This document shows, piece after piece, positions 1-8,140 of a stretch of DNA of 49,206 nt (positions within the stretch are counted from its first letter, which is position 1; every line of letters starts with the position of its first letter). A model generated the notes under the pieces. That model worked only from the letters and a program-made list of their open reading frames with translations, ran no database searches and was not told the origin of the DNA. A program made the position numbers and the translations under genes. Source of the DNA: Gammaproteobacteria bacterium (GTDB lineage: Bacteria; Pseudomonadota; Gammaproteobacteria; Steroidobacterales; Woeseiaceae); assembly GCA_013151645.1 (NCBI GenBank), contig JAADHU010000059.1, forward strand, positions 1 to 49,206, given 5' to 3'.

Positions 1-2
1 TG

Positions 3-209
3 GAATACACGGTACCGGCCGAAGAAGGTGGTGCGACTTTCTCGAATGTGAAGTACGCATATAGCGTCGATTTAAACGAACTTGGTTTTGATCTCGACAT
101 AGATCAAAAACTCCTTGACAATATGATATACGGACGTCTAAAAGGAGAAGGCATCACTAACTTCGTAAAAACGAACAAAGGTTGGCGATTGTCTCTAGGA
201 AAGTGGTGA
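3..209 (+). CDS. C-terminal fragment of an unrecognised protein (cut by window edge)
   Basis: An open frame enters from the left edge and runs 68 codons to a TGA stop at 207-209. The peptide is mixed hydrophilic, ends in WRLSLGKW, and shows no signal peptide, membrane segment or motif I recognise. Its base composition is visibly more AT-rich than the core genes further right, and it lies directly beside transposase debris, which together suggest an accessory or transferred region (inference). The frame has no stops and reads like real protein, but the start and most of the gene lie outside the window, so no function can be given. Confidence 0.5.
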   Translation, partial: EYTVPAEEGGATFSNVKYAYSVDLNELGFDLDIDQKLLDNMIYGRLKGEGITNFVKTNKGWRLSLGKW

Positions 210-249
210 GTCATGCAAGCTGGCCTAAAAGTACGTCGATATGTAGTGG

Positions 250-370
250 TCAACCATTTCCGGACACGTTGTTAAGTCGCTTTTCGTAGTTCATTGGCGT
301 CGTGTATCCGAGCGTCGAGTGCAGGCGCCTAGCCTGGATTATGCATGAATAGATAAAACGAAAGCCTCAA
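250..370 (-). pseudogene. Decayed 3' end of an IS3-family OrfB transposase
   Basis: Reading the minus strand from about 330 down to the TGA at 250-252 gives RRLHSTLGYTTPMNYE followed by a short tail ending SGNG. That is the characteristic C-terminal block of IS3-family OrfB (DDE, rve) transposases. Upstream of it the frame is broken: pieces resembling IEAF and IHA sit in another frame with an in-frame stop, as expected after small deletions. No OrfA, no catalytic DDE residues and no clear terminal inverted repeats are present. It is a dead relic marking an old insertion. Confidence 0.75.
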
Positions 371-659
371 TTGTGCGAAAATAGTGTTACTGCCGATGAG
401 TTAGGGACACCCATCAACTATATTTCGTATTTCCATCCGGCCTTCAACAATGCTTGCACGCCAGAACCCGGAAGGCCTGTTGAAAATGCCACGGATGGTC
501 TTTTGAACAGGCGGCTGGTGTGTCTTATTGACCGTTCGGGTCGAATCATCCCGATTTACCCACGGAACGCGGCATGTTTCCGCTGTAGGCAGGTGCAAAT
601 CAGGCCTCAGGCCGACCACCGGTTATAGTAAAGCCGTAAACCGAACCCCGGGGAACAAG
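371..659. other. Stretch without a supported gene, left of nfeD
   Basis: Open frames exist on both strands here (85 and 72 codons), but neither has a recognisable domain, a good ribosome binding site or convincing codon use. The segment contains GGGACACCCATCAAC at 404-418, part of which recurs at 2061-2071. It probably holds intergenic debris from the neighbouring insertion sequence plus the upstream region of nfeD; I see no clear promoter. Confidence 0.4.
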
Positions 660-1100
660 ATGACATGGTGGGCATGGACAATTCTGGGCGCTGTTCTTTT
701 TGGCGCAGAACTGGTCGCGATTGATGCGCAGTTTTATCTCGTGTTTTTGGGCCTCTCCGCGGCACTGGTTGGCGCGCTAAGTGGCTTTGGTATCGATATG
801 CCGGAGTGGGTTCAATGGCTGATATTTGCCGGCTTGTCGCTCGTATCCATGTTCACATTTCGAAAAATGTTGTACGAAAAAATCCGTGGTAACGCACCGG
901 GTTTTCTTGAGGGACTCGACGGCGAAACGCTGGTCATTGCGGAAGATCTTGCGGTCGGACAGACAAGTAGAGCCAGTTTTCGTGGTTCGGATTGGACGGT
1001 AGTTAACGAAGGGGCCGGACCCTTGTCCCGAGGTGACAAGGTACGCATCAGGCGCACTGAAGGGCTAACCCTCTATATAGAAGATGATACAAGCCACTAG
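660..1100 (+). CDS. NfeD-like membrane protein (short form)
   Basis: A 146-residue protein of the short NfeD class. Two hydrophobic segments lie in roughly residues 5-35 and 44-65, followed by a soluble C-terminal OB-fold-like domain (about 75-145) with the typical GETLVIAEDLAVGQTSRASF and GDKVRIRR patterns. The ATG at 660 is chosen because the frame extending upstream to 528 is low-complexity-free but unlike the family, while MTWWAWTILGA is a normal NfeD start. The gene precedes the SPFH gene by 26 bases, the conserved nfeD-stomatin pairing seen as ybbJ-qmcA in E. coli. NfeD proteins are thought to partner or modulate SPFH scaffold proteins in the membrane; the exact role is unknown. Confidence 0.85.
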   Translation: MTWWAWTILGAVLFGAELVAIDAQFYLVFLGLSAALVGALSGFGIDMPEWVQWLIFAGLSLVSMFTFRKMLYEKIRGNAPGFLEGLDGETLVIAEDLAVGQTSRASFRGSDWTVVNEGAGPLSRGDKVRIRRTEGLTLYIEDDTSH

Positions 1101-1126
1101 GCAGAGATAACGCACAAGGAGTTCTT

Positions 1127-2047
1127 ATGAATTCGCTCTACGTAGCACTGGTAGTTTCCGCTGTTGTAATTTTTATCATCGCAAAGACTGCGGTGGTCGT
1201 GCCGCAGCAGAATGGTTACGTGATCGAGCGGCTTGGAAAATTCAGCCGAGTATTGAAAGCGGGCTTTCATATACTCATTCCGTTTATTGAACGAATCGCC
1301 TACCGGCATACACTCAAGGAACAAGCCATCGATATTCCTGAACAGGTCTGCATAACCAATGACAATGTGCAGGTCGGAGTGGATGGTGTCCTGTATTTAC
1401 AAGTTCTTGATCCCGGCCGCGCATCCTATGGTATCGGTGAATACTTATTTGCAATATCTCAGCTGGCGCAGACTACTTTGAGAAGCGAGATTGGAAAGAT
1501 TGCTCTTGACCGCACGTTCGAAGAGCGTGGCGCTATCAACTCAAACGTGGTTGCGGAGCTGGACAAGGCATCGGATCCATGGGGCGTCAAAGTACTTCGC
1601 TACGAAATCAAGAACATTAATCCGCCGCATGATGTCCTCAGCGCGATGGAGAAACAGATGCGTGCCGAGCGTGAAAAGCGTGCAGTCATACTGACCTCGG
1701 AAGGTGAGCGGGACGCAAAGATCAATGCTGCAGAAGGTGAAAAGCAGCGGGTCATCAAAGAATCGGAAGCCGCACGACAACAACAGATCAATGAAGCGGA
1801 GGGCGAAGCGGCTGCTATTCTGGCCGTTGCGACCGCGACCGCCGACGGGCTACGGCAGGTTGGCGTTGCATTGGTGGGTGAAGGCGGCGAAGAGGCGATG
1901 CAATTACGCGTAGCGCAGCAATATATCGGGGAATTCGGGAACCTGGCGAAAGAGGGAAATACACTGGTAATCCCAGCGAATCTCGCGGACCTGACGTCCA
2001 TGATCCATGATCGCGCTCGCAACGAACGTTGTGCGGGAAAAAGCTAA
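1127..2047 (+). CDS. qmcA: SPFH/stomatin-family protein (paraslipin, QmcA-like)
   Basis: A 306-residue protein with one N-terminal membrane anchor (residues 3-25), an SPFH/Band-7 domain (about 26-190, including VVVPQQNGYVIERLGKFSRV and the LRSEIGKIALDRTFEER block), then a long charged coiled coil rich in EGE and AEG repeats (about 190-250). The length is normal for paraslipins. The ATG at 1127 follows an AAGGAG ribosome binding site at 1116-1121. It is probably co-transcribed with the nfeD gene just upstream. Family members oligomerise into membrane scaffolds that organise microdomains and quality control. The symbol follows E. coli qmcA by family and by gene pairing, not by tested function. 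Confidence 0.88.
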   Translation: MNSLYVALVVSAVVIFIIAKTAVVVPQQNGYVIERLGKFSRVLKAGFHILIPFIERIAYRHTLKEQAIDIPEQVCITNDNVQVGVDGVLYLQVLDPGRASYGIGEYLFAISQLAQTTLRSEIGKIALDRTFEERGAINSNVVAELDKASDPWGVKVLRYEIKNINPPHDVLSAMEKQMRAEREKRAVILTSEGERDAKINAAEGEKQRVIKESEAARQQQINEAEGEAAAILAVATATADGLRQVGVALVGEGGEEAMQLRVAQQYIGEFGNLAKEGNTLVIPANLADLTSMIHDRARNERCAGKS

Positions 2048-2127
2048 CGCTAGCTAAGAACACCCATCAACAAGTTCGCTTCTTTCTCATCTTTTCATAC
2101 AGAAATCGCTTCAATCTGAATGGGTGT

Positions 2128-2159
2128 CCTGAATTTCGCCCGACCTGAATTTCGCCCGG
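2128..2159. repeat. 16-bp tandem duplication
   Basis: The unit CCTGAATTTCGCCCGA occurs twice back to back (2128-2143 and 2144-2159, the last base differing) in the gap between the SPFH gene and tRNA-Arg. Just upstream, ATGGGTG (2120-2126) can pair with CACCCAT at 2061-2067. No gene is visible in 2048-2276; this may be the remains of a small mobile repeat. Confidence 0.6.
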
Positions 2160-2276
2160 ACGGAGAGGCCAACACTTCGCGGGAAGCGAAAGGTGGCGCT
2201 ACAGAAAAAACCAAATAGGCTTTGGTGCACGCTTGCAGATTAGAATTCGCTAAGATGTGAAATCTCAAGATATTAT

Positions 2277-2353
2277 TGGCGCGCCCGACAGGATTCGAAC
2301 CTGTGACCCCTGCCTTCGGAGGGCAGTACTCTATCCAGCTGAGCTACGGGCGC
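2277..2353 (-). tRNA. tRNA-Arg, anticodon CCG
   Basis: On the minus strand the acceptor stem GCGCCCG (from 2353) pairs with CGGGCGC ending at 2281. The anticodon arm CTGCC / CTCCGAA / GGCAG places anticodon CCG at 2317-2319, which reads CGG (arginine). The T arm carries the normal GGTTCGAATCC. Discriminator G and an encoded CCA follow at 2280-2277. The four-arm fold is complete, so this should be functional. It lies downstream of the SPFH gene on the opposite strand and does not carry a visible integrated element. Confidence 0.96.
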
Positions 2354-2418
2354 CCGACGTCTGCAAACGAGATTCTATCTTAGGCGCGAGTCGATCTGCC
2401 AATGACGCTCAGTGATCG

Positions 2419-4112
2419 CTAACGAACACCGGGTGAAGCACGACGAACAATCGCCCACACCGACCGGCAACGAACCGTACAGCCATCCGGAGTTTTCGTC
2501 CGTGAGACGTGAGCCACAGAAACCGTCGGCAACCGCTTTGTCCGCGTACCGCACCAACAGCGATCCCTGCAGTGCCAGCGCCATCTTCTCGACGATCCGT
2601 CGAGCCCGGTATTCAACCGTATCGGTTTCCACGAACTCGCCGGCCAGCGAATCGATAAAGCGATCCAGACGACGGTCTCCGCCTCGCCCGAGCTCCACTT
2701 CCGCCAGGTAGGCGTCGAGCGATCCGGTTTCACGATTCATCGCACGCAGCATGTCGAGACATTGAACATTGCCACTGCCCTCCCAGATTGCATTGACCGG
2801 CGACTCCCGAAACAACCGTGCCATGATGCGTTCTTCCATGACACCGCTGCCACCGATGCATTCCATCGCTTCGTAGGCGTGTCCTGGCGTACGTTTGCAT
2901 ATCCAGTATTTGCCAACCGAAGTGCCGATTCGTACCAGCAGATTCTCTGCTTCCTGGTCCCGTCGATCCAACGCGCTCGCGATTCGCAGGGTCAGGAGCA
3001 ACGCCGCTTCCTGTTCGATCGCGAGATCCGCGAGCACATTCTGCATCAATGGCTGATCCGACAGGTGCTTGCCGAAAGCCTTGCGGTTGTCGCAGTGATG
3101 TATGGCCTGTGCAACTGCTTGCCGCATACCGGCCGACGATCCGACCATGCAGTCAAAACGCGTCATGGCGACCATATCGATGATCGTGCGTATGCCTCGA
3201 CCTTCTTCGCCCACCATCCAGGCGAGCGCACCACGCAGCTCAACCTCCGTTCGAAACATTGCCCATTTTGTCCTTGAGCCGCTGGATCTGCATCGCGTTT
3301 CTGCCGCCGTCAGGATGCCAGCGCGGCAACAGAAAACAGGAAAGCCCTCCGGCCGACTGGGCAAGGACGAGAAAGGCATCACTCATTGGCGCTGAAACGA
3401 AGTACTTGTGACCGACCAGCTCATGGGCTTCCCCCGGCCCACCCTGGCCGACAGGATGAGCGATGGTGCTATTGCTGCGCACATCCGAGCCTCCCTGCTT
3501 CTCCGTCATCGCCATGCCGATGGTGACACCGTTTTTGCCGGTATAGGACCGGTTCTCGGGCTCGTAGGTTCGCGCCATAATCTTCGGCGCCCATTGCTCG
3601 AAGAGGTTCTGTTGGCGCCGCAAAGCCGGGATCGCCGCCGACGTCATGGTAATGGGACAACCGTGACCGGCCTCAATCTGTGTCTGCATATAACATTTTG
3701 CGGCCCGCGCCACCTGGGCACCGGGACCGGGATCGGTCCAGTGCGACGAATGTAATCCGTTTTCAATCGAGACCTGCATCAGGCGGTGGTACGCAGGGTG
3801 GTAACGGATTTCGTCAATCCGCGCGCCGTCGGGACTGTGGCTGAAAAATTCCGGCCGGTGTTCGTTTGCCTGAAAGCCCAGCGCGATGGATTCCTGCGTT
3901 CCCGCATTCTGACCGAATTCGTTTAACTCCGTCTCTGCCCACTGTGCTCCCGACCGCGCAATAGCCTCTTTCAAGGCAACGTCGCTGGTCAGCAGATTGT
4001 AGTCCACCAAAGGCGGCGGCATGTTCTCGACCGCGTGCGTTTCTGCCCACCACTGCGTAGCCGAAGTGCTTTCCGAACGGGTATCTTTCATCGCTTCGCC
4101 GTTGTTCATCAT
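2419..4112 (-). pseudogene. AidB-like acyl-CoA dehydrogenase, broken by frameshifts
   Basis: The reading begins at 4112 and gives about 288 residues of an AidB/isovaleryl-type acyl-CoA dehydrogenase (for example TSAAIPALRR, MAMTEKQGGSDVRSN, GLSCFLLPRW, LKDKMGNVSN), then hits TGA at 3240. The rest continues in another frame from EVELRGALAWMVGEEGRG through a full C-terminal domain (GGSGVMEERIMARLFRE, NAIWEGSGNVQCLD). Intact relatives read N-A-S-S-E at the junction; here only one base (3248) separates the Asn and Glu codons, consistent with an 8-base deletion. A second slip near 2453-2456 seems to move the natural ending (AIVRRASPGVR, stop at 2419) out of frame, leaving a read-through to 2375. 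AidB protects against alkylation stress or acts as an isovaleryl-CoA dehydrogenase; here it is probably inactive unless the sequence contains errors. Confidence 0.8.
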
Positions 4113-4478
4113 GCCGTACTAGTCGAAGCCATAGAATCTAACACAACCGTTCATCCGCGTGACGTAAGCCGACCATTGTCGACTTGTCGGCTGTCAGGGG
4201 TTTGGACCCGCAACACACATGCTCACCGAATGGCAACCACGAGCGAAACCGGAGCCGAACACGCACTGCATCCGGTCAAACCGCCGAATGTCTTACTACA
4301 TCGACGATTTCGGTCAGCAAGACAGGCAATTTCGTCAGTCTATCGCCTTTTTTTCGCCACTCTTTCGTTACTAGCCCGCGCGCCAACCGTAGTGTGGGCG
4401 GACGTGTTTGGTGCTGATCGATGCACGATTGGACGGCTGCAAGCATGCCAGGAATCATCCACATTAAGGAGAATCACT
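4113..4478. other. Gap between the broken aidB-like gene and a secreted-protein gene
   Basis: These 366 bases separate two divergent genes. A frame in phase with the downstream gene stays open through here, but its translation has no domain and it ends at a far better start (4479, with its own ribosome binding site), so I treat it as non-coding. A T-rich run (CCTTTTTTTCGCC, about 4347-4359) is present. I could not assign a promoter with confidence. Confidence 0.45.
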
Positions 4479-5078
4479 ATGTTCGACAGGAGTCAGGTTT
4501 TTTCGTACATTCGTAGATCAATGCTGTTGTTGGCAACTGTAATTGCACTGGGCGCAACGCAATCAGGCGCCTACGCCCACAAGAATAACGATAACAATTG
4601 CTACAAAACGGCCGTTGAAAGTCTGGACTTTGTCGAGATGGGGGTTTCAGGAAAGGCCAAACTTTGCGTAAACGAATCCGGTCTGAAGGGCGATTTGGAG
4701 GTCAATCACCTGACACCTGGAAACCCCTACACAGTCTGGTGGGTCTATATTGACGATCCCGGTTGTCCGGGTGGCGGGTTTTTCGGGTGCATAGCCACCT
4801 TTTTCGGCGATGATCCGCTGGCTGTCTTCGGACGCATGGATTCGGGTATCAGCCCACACAAGGGTCATCTCGAATTTTCGGACAAACTCGATGATATGCA
4901 GGTCCGTAGCGGATCGCAGGTCTGGTTTCTGGTGTTCGGACACGGACCCGCGTCGACCGACGGCCGACTACTGGCGAGACAGCTGCTGACGCCTGAGGAT
5001 CCCACCGCAGGAGCCCCACACCTGGGCGTTGACGCGAACGGTTATCCGACCGCAGTCGCAATATTCGAATTGCCGTAG
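4479..5078 (+). CDS. Secreted protein of unknown function
   Basis: A 199-residue exported protein. The ATG at 4479 follows AAGGAGA at 4466-4472. A signal peptide spans about residues 1-33 (hydrophobic LLLATVIALGATQSGAYA, cleavage probably after AYA). The mature part contains a beta-rich pattern (VNHLTPGNPYTVWWVYIDDP, split cysteines at the CPGG and FFGC turns, VWFLVFGHGPASTDGR) that I recognise from uncharacterised secreted proteins of marine and environmental bacteria, without a named function. The four or so cysteines may form disulfides in the periplasm. It stands alone: a strong GC hairpin follows at 5103-5130. No enzymatic motif is visible. Confidence 0.75.
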   Translation: MFDRSQVFSYIRRSMLLLATVIALGATQSGAYAHKNNDNNCYKTAVESLDFVEMGVSGKAKLCVNESGLKGDLEVNHLTPGNPYTVWWVYIDDPGCPGGGFFGCIATFFGDDPLAVFGRMDSGISPHKGHLEFSDKLDDMQVRSGSQVWFLVFGHGPASTDGRLLARQLLTPEDPTAGAPHLGVDANGYPTAVAIFELP

Positions 5079-5102
5079 CTTCCCTGGCAACGCAGGAAAC
5101 CC

Positions 5103-5130
5103 GGGGCGGTCGCGTTTCGCTGACCGCCCC
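5103..5130 (+). terminator. GC-rich stem-loop after the secreted-protein gene
   Basis: GGGGCGGT (5103-5110) pairs perfectly with ACCGCCCC (5123-5130) around a 12-base loop, 25 bases after the stop. The following bases are GTTCATG rather than a long T run, so it is either a weak intrinsic terminator or an RNA-stabilising 3' hairpin. Confidence 0.5.
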
Positions 5131-5245
5131 GTTCATGCCCACCGCAGCTGTCTGTCTGCGGCCACAATCTGGCATTTTTCATCCGCAAGAGTGACAGATT
5201 GCCTTGCTACAAATGCTCCCGACGAACACATCCAGGGAGCAAATC

Positions 5246-6013
5246 ATGAGCAATGAACAAACAAACTGGTGGGAGTGGCAGCGGTTTTTTGCCGCTCGAA
5301 GCCGCAAGCAGCTGCCATCACTGGAGACCGCTGATCACTATTGCAGCATTCCAGACTCGGTCGCCAGGTCGCTGGCCGTTTTTCAACTCGGTGAATCCGG
5401 GGGCGGCACGGTCGTCCGGCAAGCAAGGCAAAGTTCAATCCGGAATGTTGACGCGCATTACGCAAAAGCCCTTGAGCTGTTCGTCAAAGAAGAGCACCAC
5501 CACGCGGAGATTCTGGCTATTTGCGTACGCAACCTCGGCGGCGCCCTGATTCAGAAAAACTGGACGGCACGCCTGTTCGTCATCGCGCGCCGGTTGATGG
5601 GTCTGCGCCTGAAAGTGCTCGTGTTGCTGGCCGCAGAGGTGGTTGGAATCTGCTACTACCACCTATTGGCAACCCGATTACCAAATACACGACTGCAACA
5701 GCTGCTGGCACAAATTGTCGAGGACGAACGGGCACACCTGCACTTTCATTGCTGTTTCCTGCGTTCGCAAATGATCAGTGGGTGGCGGCGTGCTTTGTTT
5801 GTCTTGGTCTGGCGCAGCACGATGGCCGCGGCTGCGATCGTCGTACTGATCGACCACCGCCGGGCATTGCGTGATCTCGATTTGAAATTCAGTGCGGTAT
5901 GGCGTCGCTGGAGAACCTACCGTCGTCTTGCTGAACGACTGGTCCTGGAGAAGGACCGGTCGGCGGTCCCGGATTCGTTGATTGAAGGATGGAGCCGCGT
6001 AGCCACAAGCTAA
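5246..6013 (+). CDS. Diiron ferritin-like protein of unknown function
   Basis: A 255-residue protein. The ATG at 5246 follows AGGGAG at 5234-5239. Candidate metal ligands have the spacing of a four-helix diiron carboxylate bundle: E50, then 33 residues to E83-x-x-H86 (in EEHHHAE), E131 (in AAEVVGICYYH), then 30 residues to E161-x-x-H164 (in EDERAHLHFH). Two hydrophobic stretches, about 108-150 and 183-203, hint at membrane association. A basic C-terminal tail follows. Diiron proteins of this shape include oxidases, hydroxylases and ferritin-like storage proteins; the sequence does not tell which. No electron-transfer partner is adjacent. A REP-like repeat lies 30 bases after the stop. Confidence 0.7.
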   Translation: MSNEQTNWWEWQRFFAARSRKQLPSLETADHYCSIPDSVARSLAVFQLGESGGGTVVRQARQSSIRNVDAHYAKALELFVKEEHHHAEILAICVRNLGGALIQKNWTARLFVIARRLMGLRLKVLVLLAAEVVGICYYHLLATRLPNTRLQQLLAQIVEDERAHLHFHCCFLRSQMISGWRRALFVLVWRSTMAAAAIVVLIDHRRALRDLDLKFSAVWRRWRTYRRLAERLVLEKDRSAVPDSLIEGWSRVATS

Positions 6014-6043
6014 CGCCTCGCTGAAAAAAGCCAATTCGACACC

Positions 6044-6117
6044 GGGTCGCGCCTCAGGAGACGCTCCTACGGAGTTTCTGTCAAGGTGTCTGCAGGAGTA
6101 TCTCCTGAAGCGCGATC
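6044..6117. repeat. REP/BIME-like paired inverted repeat, copy 1
   Basis: Left arm 6044-6070 (GGGTCGCGCCTCAGGAGACG then CTCCTAC) and right arm 6093-6117 (CAGGAGTATCTCCTGAAGCG then CGATC) are imperfect inverted copies of one motif. Each arm also folds on itself through GCG-CTC / GAG-CGC. The same element recurs at 21501, 26023 and 49141. This copy overlaps the 3' end of the amidohydrolase gene on the minus strand and provides its last codons and stop. Confidence 0.85.
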
Positions 6118-7932
6118 AGCGTAGCTTGATCCTTCCAGCAATAAATCGGACATTCCCTGGTTGATTTCGCGCGCGTACTTCAACTCACCGCCCACATAAG
6201 TCATATCAACCTGCGTGTTCGGAATTTCTTCTTCCGCGACCGTCAGCAAGTCCTGCGTCAACACCACCATGTCGGCGTACATGCCGGGAATCAGGCGGCC
6301 TTTGATTTCTTCTTCAAACGCCGCGTACGCATTGTTTACGGTATAGGTCGTCAGCGCCTCTTCGCGCGTCATCACGTGTTCGGGGTAGAAGCGCTCGCCG
6401 TTCACCATCATCCTGGACACGGACGAATAGTAAGACGCAATCGGATCGATGCGTTCGACCGGCACGTCCGTACCGTTCGTGACCACCGCCCCGGTTTCGA
6501 AAAGACGCCGCCACGGCTGCGAAGTACTTTTCGCACGTTCATCACCCAGTCGTGACGGAATCCAGGGACCGTCGGACGTGCCGTGGACCGCCTGGACCGC
6601 CGCGATAACACCCAATTGGCCAAAGCGCGGCACATCGGCGGGATCGATGTGTTGCGCGTGTTCGACGCGCCAGCGTAATTTACGGCCGTCGACTCCGGCC
6701 CGCTCGAAGGCTCGCTCGTAAATGTCGAGCGTTTCACGCACTGCGCGATCACCGATGGCATGTGTGTTCAACTGGAAGCCATGCCGGATAGCGATGTCCG
6801 CCGTGCCCTCGATATCTTCCACCGATTCAAGCACCAGCCCCGAGGTGTCCGGCAAATCTTCGTACGGCTCCAGCAACCACGCGCCATGAGCGCCCAACGC
6901 ACCGTCGATTTGCCGTTTGATCGAGCGCACGGTCAGGAAGTCGTTGCCCTCGGCAATCATTTTGTATTGTGGCAAGGCCTGGTCGAGAAGTTCGTTGGCT
7001 TCGCGTCTCACCATGACGTACAGGCGGACGTCCAGCGCACCTTCCTCTTCGAGTTTTTTCAGGAAATCGATGGTCTCGAAACTCGAGCCCGCATCGTGAA
7101 ACGAGGTCACGCCATGACTCAGCGCTTCGTCGGCCGCCAGTTGCACGCGCTCCCGGTTCAGTGCCTCGGTTTGCTCCGGGGTCAGGCGACCGTTGTACTC
7201 GTTCATCGCGGCATTGATCAGACGCTGTGCGGTCTCTCGCATCAGGCCCGTCGCTTTGCCTTCAGGAGTACGTACGATCGTGCCACCCGACGGGTCTGCC
7301 GTATCGTCGCCGACGCCAGCCATGGCCAGCGCGGCGTCGTTGAAAAACGCCGCATGGCCGCTCGCGTGTCCGAGGACAACCGGATTGTCGGGCGACACCT
7401 CGTTGAGTGTATCGTTACGCGGAACACCGTCCACCGCATCATCCGGCACGCTGTCCCACTTGTCCTGATGCCACCCTCGACCAAAGATCCACTCGCCGGG
7501 ACGGGCCTTGTCCACGGCGACGGCGACCATCGTCACCACTTCACTCCAGTTCTTAACGTCCTGGAGATCCAGTATTTGCTTGGAGCGCCCCAAACCGAGG
7601 TAATGCCCGTGTCCCTCGATAAATCCGGGCATAACGAAGCGTCCCGCCAGTTCGACCACCTTCGTATCGGCTCCGATGTATGCGGCGATGGCCTCATTGC
7701 TGCCAACGGCTGTGATCTGATAACCATTGACCGCCAACGCCTCGACATTACCCGTCGCCGGATCTGCGGTCGCGATCTTGCCGCCGCGCAGGACCAGATC
7801 CGCCGCCGGCGTCGCGGTATCGGACGGTGCCGTACTGCGCTGTTGGCCACCTGGCGCCGACTCCTTGCCACACGCGGATACCAGCAGAACGACTAGAAAC
7901 AGGGCGGCTGGTTTGCGGATTATTTTTGGCAT
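6067..7932 (-). CDS. YtcJ-like amidohydrolase, predicted lipoprotein
   Basis: A 621-residue metal-dependent amidohydrolase (amidohydrolase family 3, YtcJ type). The start at 7932 is preferred over 7965 because it begins a lipoprotein signal: hydrophobic segment and lipobox LVSAC with Cys21; residue +2 is Gly, so outer-membrane sorting is likely. Metal and active-site patterns are visible: GFIEGHGHYLG, FHDAGSS, NTHAIGDRAV, WRVEHAQHIDP and NGTDVPVERIDP. Such enzymes hydrolyse C-N bonds of amides, ureas or carbamates; the substrate is unknown. The final residues (about DRASGDTPADTLTETP) and the TAG stop are encoded by the REP-like repeat 6044-6117, so the original C-terminus seems to have been replaced. 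It faces the diiron gene and is divergent from the M1 peptidase. Confidence 0.88.
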   Translation of the reverse strand: MPKIIRKPAALFLVVLLVSACGKESAPGGQQRSTAPSDTATPAADLVLRGGKIATADPATGNVEALAVNGYQITAVGSNEAIAAYIGADTKVVELAGRFVMPGFIEGHGHYLGLGRSKQILDLQDVKNWSEVVTMVAVAVDKARPGEWIFGRGWHQDKWDSVPDDAVDGVPRNDTLNEVSPDNPVVLGHASGHAAFFNDAALAMAGVGDDTADPSGGTIVRTPEGKATGLMRETAQRLINAAMNEYNGRLTPEQTEALNRERVQLAADEALSHGVTSFHDAGSSFETIDFLKKLEEEGALDVRLYVMVRREANELLDQALPQYKMIAEGNDFLTVRSIKRQIDGALGAHGAWLLEPYEDLPDTSGLVLESVEDIEGTADIAIRHGFQLNTHAIGDRAVRETLDIYERAFERAGVDGRKLRWRVEHAQHIDPADVPRFGQLGVIAAVQAVHGTSDGPWIPSRLGDERAKSTSQPWRRLFETGAVVTNGTDVPVERIDPIASYYSSVSRMMVNGERFYPEHVMTREEALTTYTVNNAYAAFEEEIKGRLIPGMYADMVVLTQDLLTVAEEEIPNTQVDMTYVGGELKYAREINQGMSDLLLEGSSYADRASGDTPADTLTETP

Positions 7933-8140
7933 CTGTTGGCGATTCCAGGATAAATATGGCGGCATATACGATGCGTCACTGTCTCACCGTGCTGGCCGGA
8001 AATCAATCGGTTGCGAGTCCGTTGATATCGGCTGGAGCAACAGCCGCCGCGGGGCTCCTGGCCGACATCGTGGAGGCAGAAACACGCCAGTAATGGTACA
8101 TTACCGGCCCATTTTGAGCCTTCGACGGACGAGAATACAG

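Noticed and set aside
2277-2353. tRNA-Arg as attachment site of an island
   Set aside because: No integrase next to it and no repeated tRNA 3' end in the window.
4035-4478. In-frame extension of the secreted protein gene
   Set aside because: It would remove the signal peptide from the N-terminus and ignore the AAGGAGA site before ATG 4479.
6760-7896. 378-codon open frame on the plus strand
   Set aside because: Antisense shadow of the YtcJ-like amidohydrolase.
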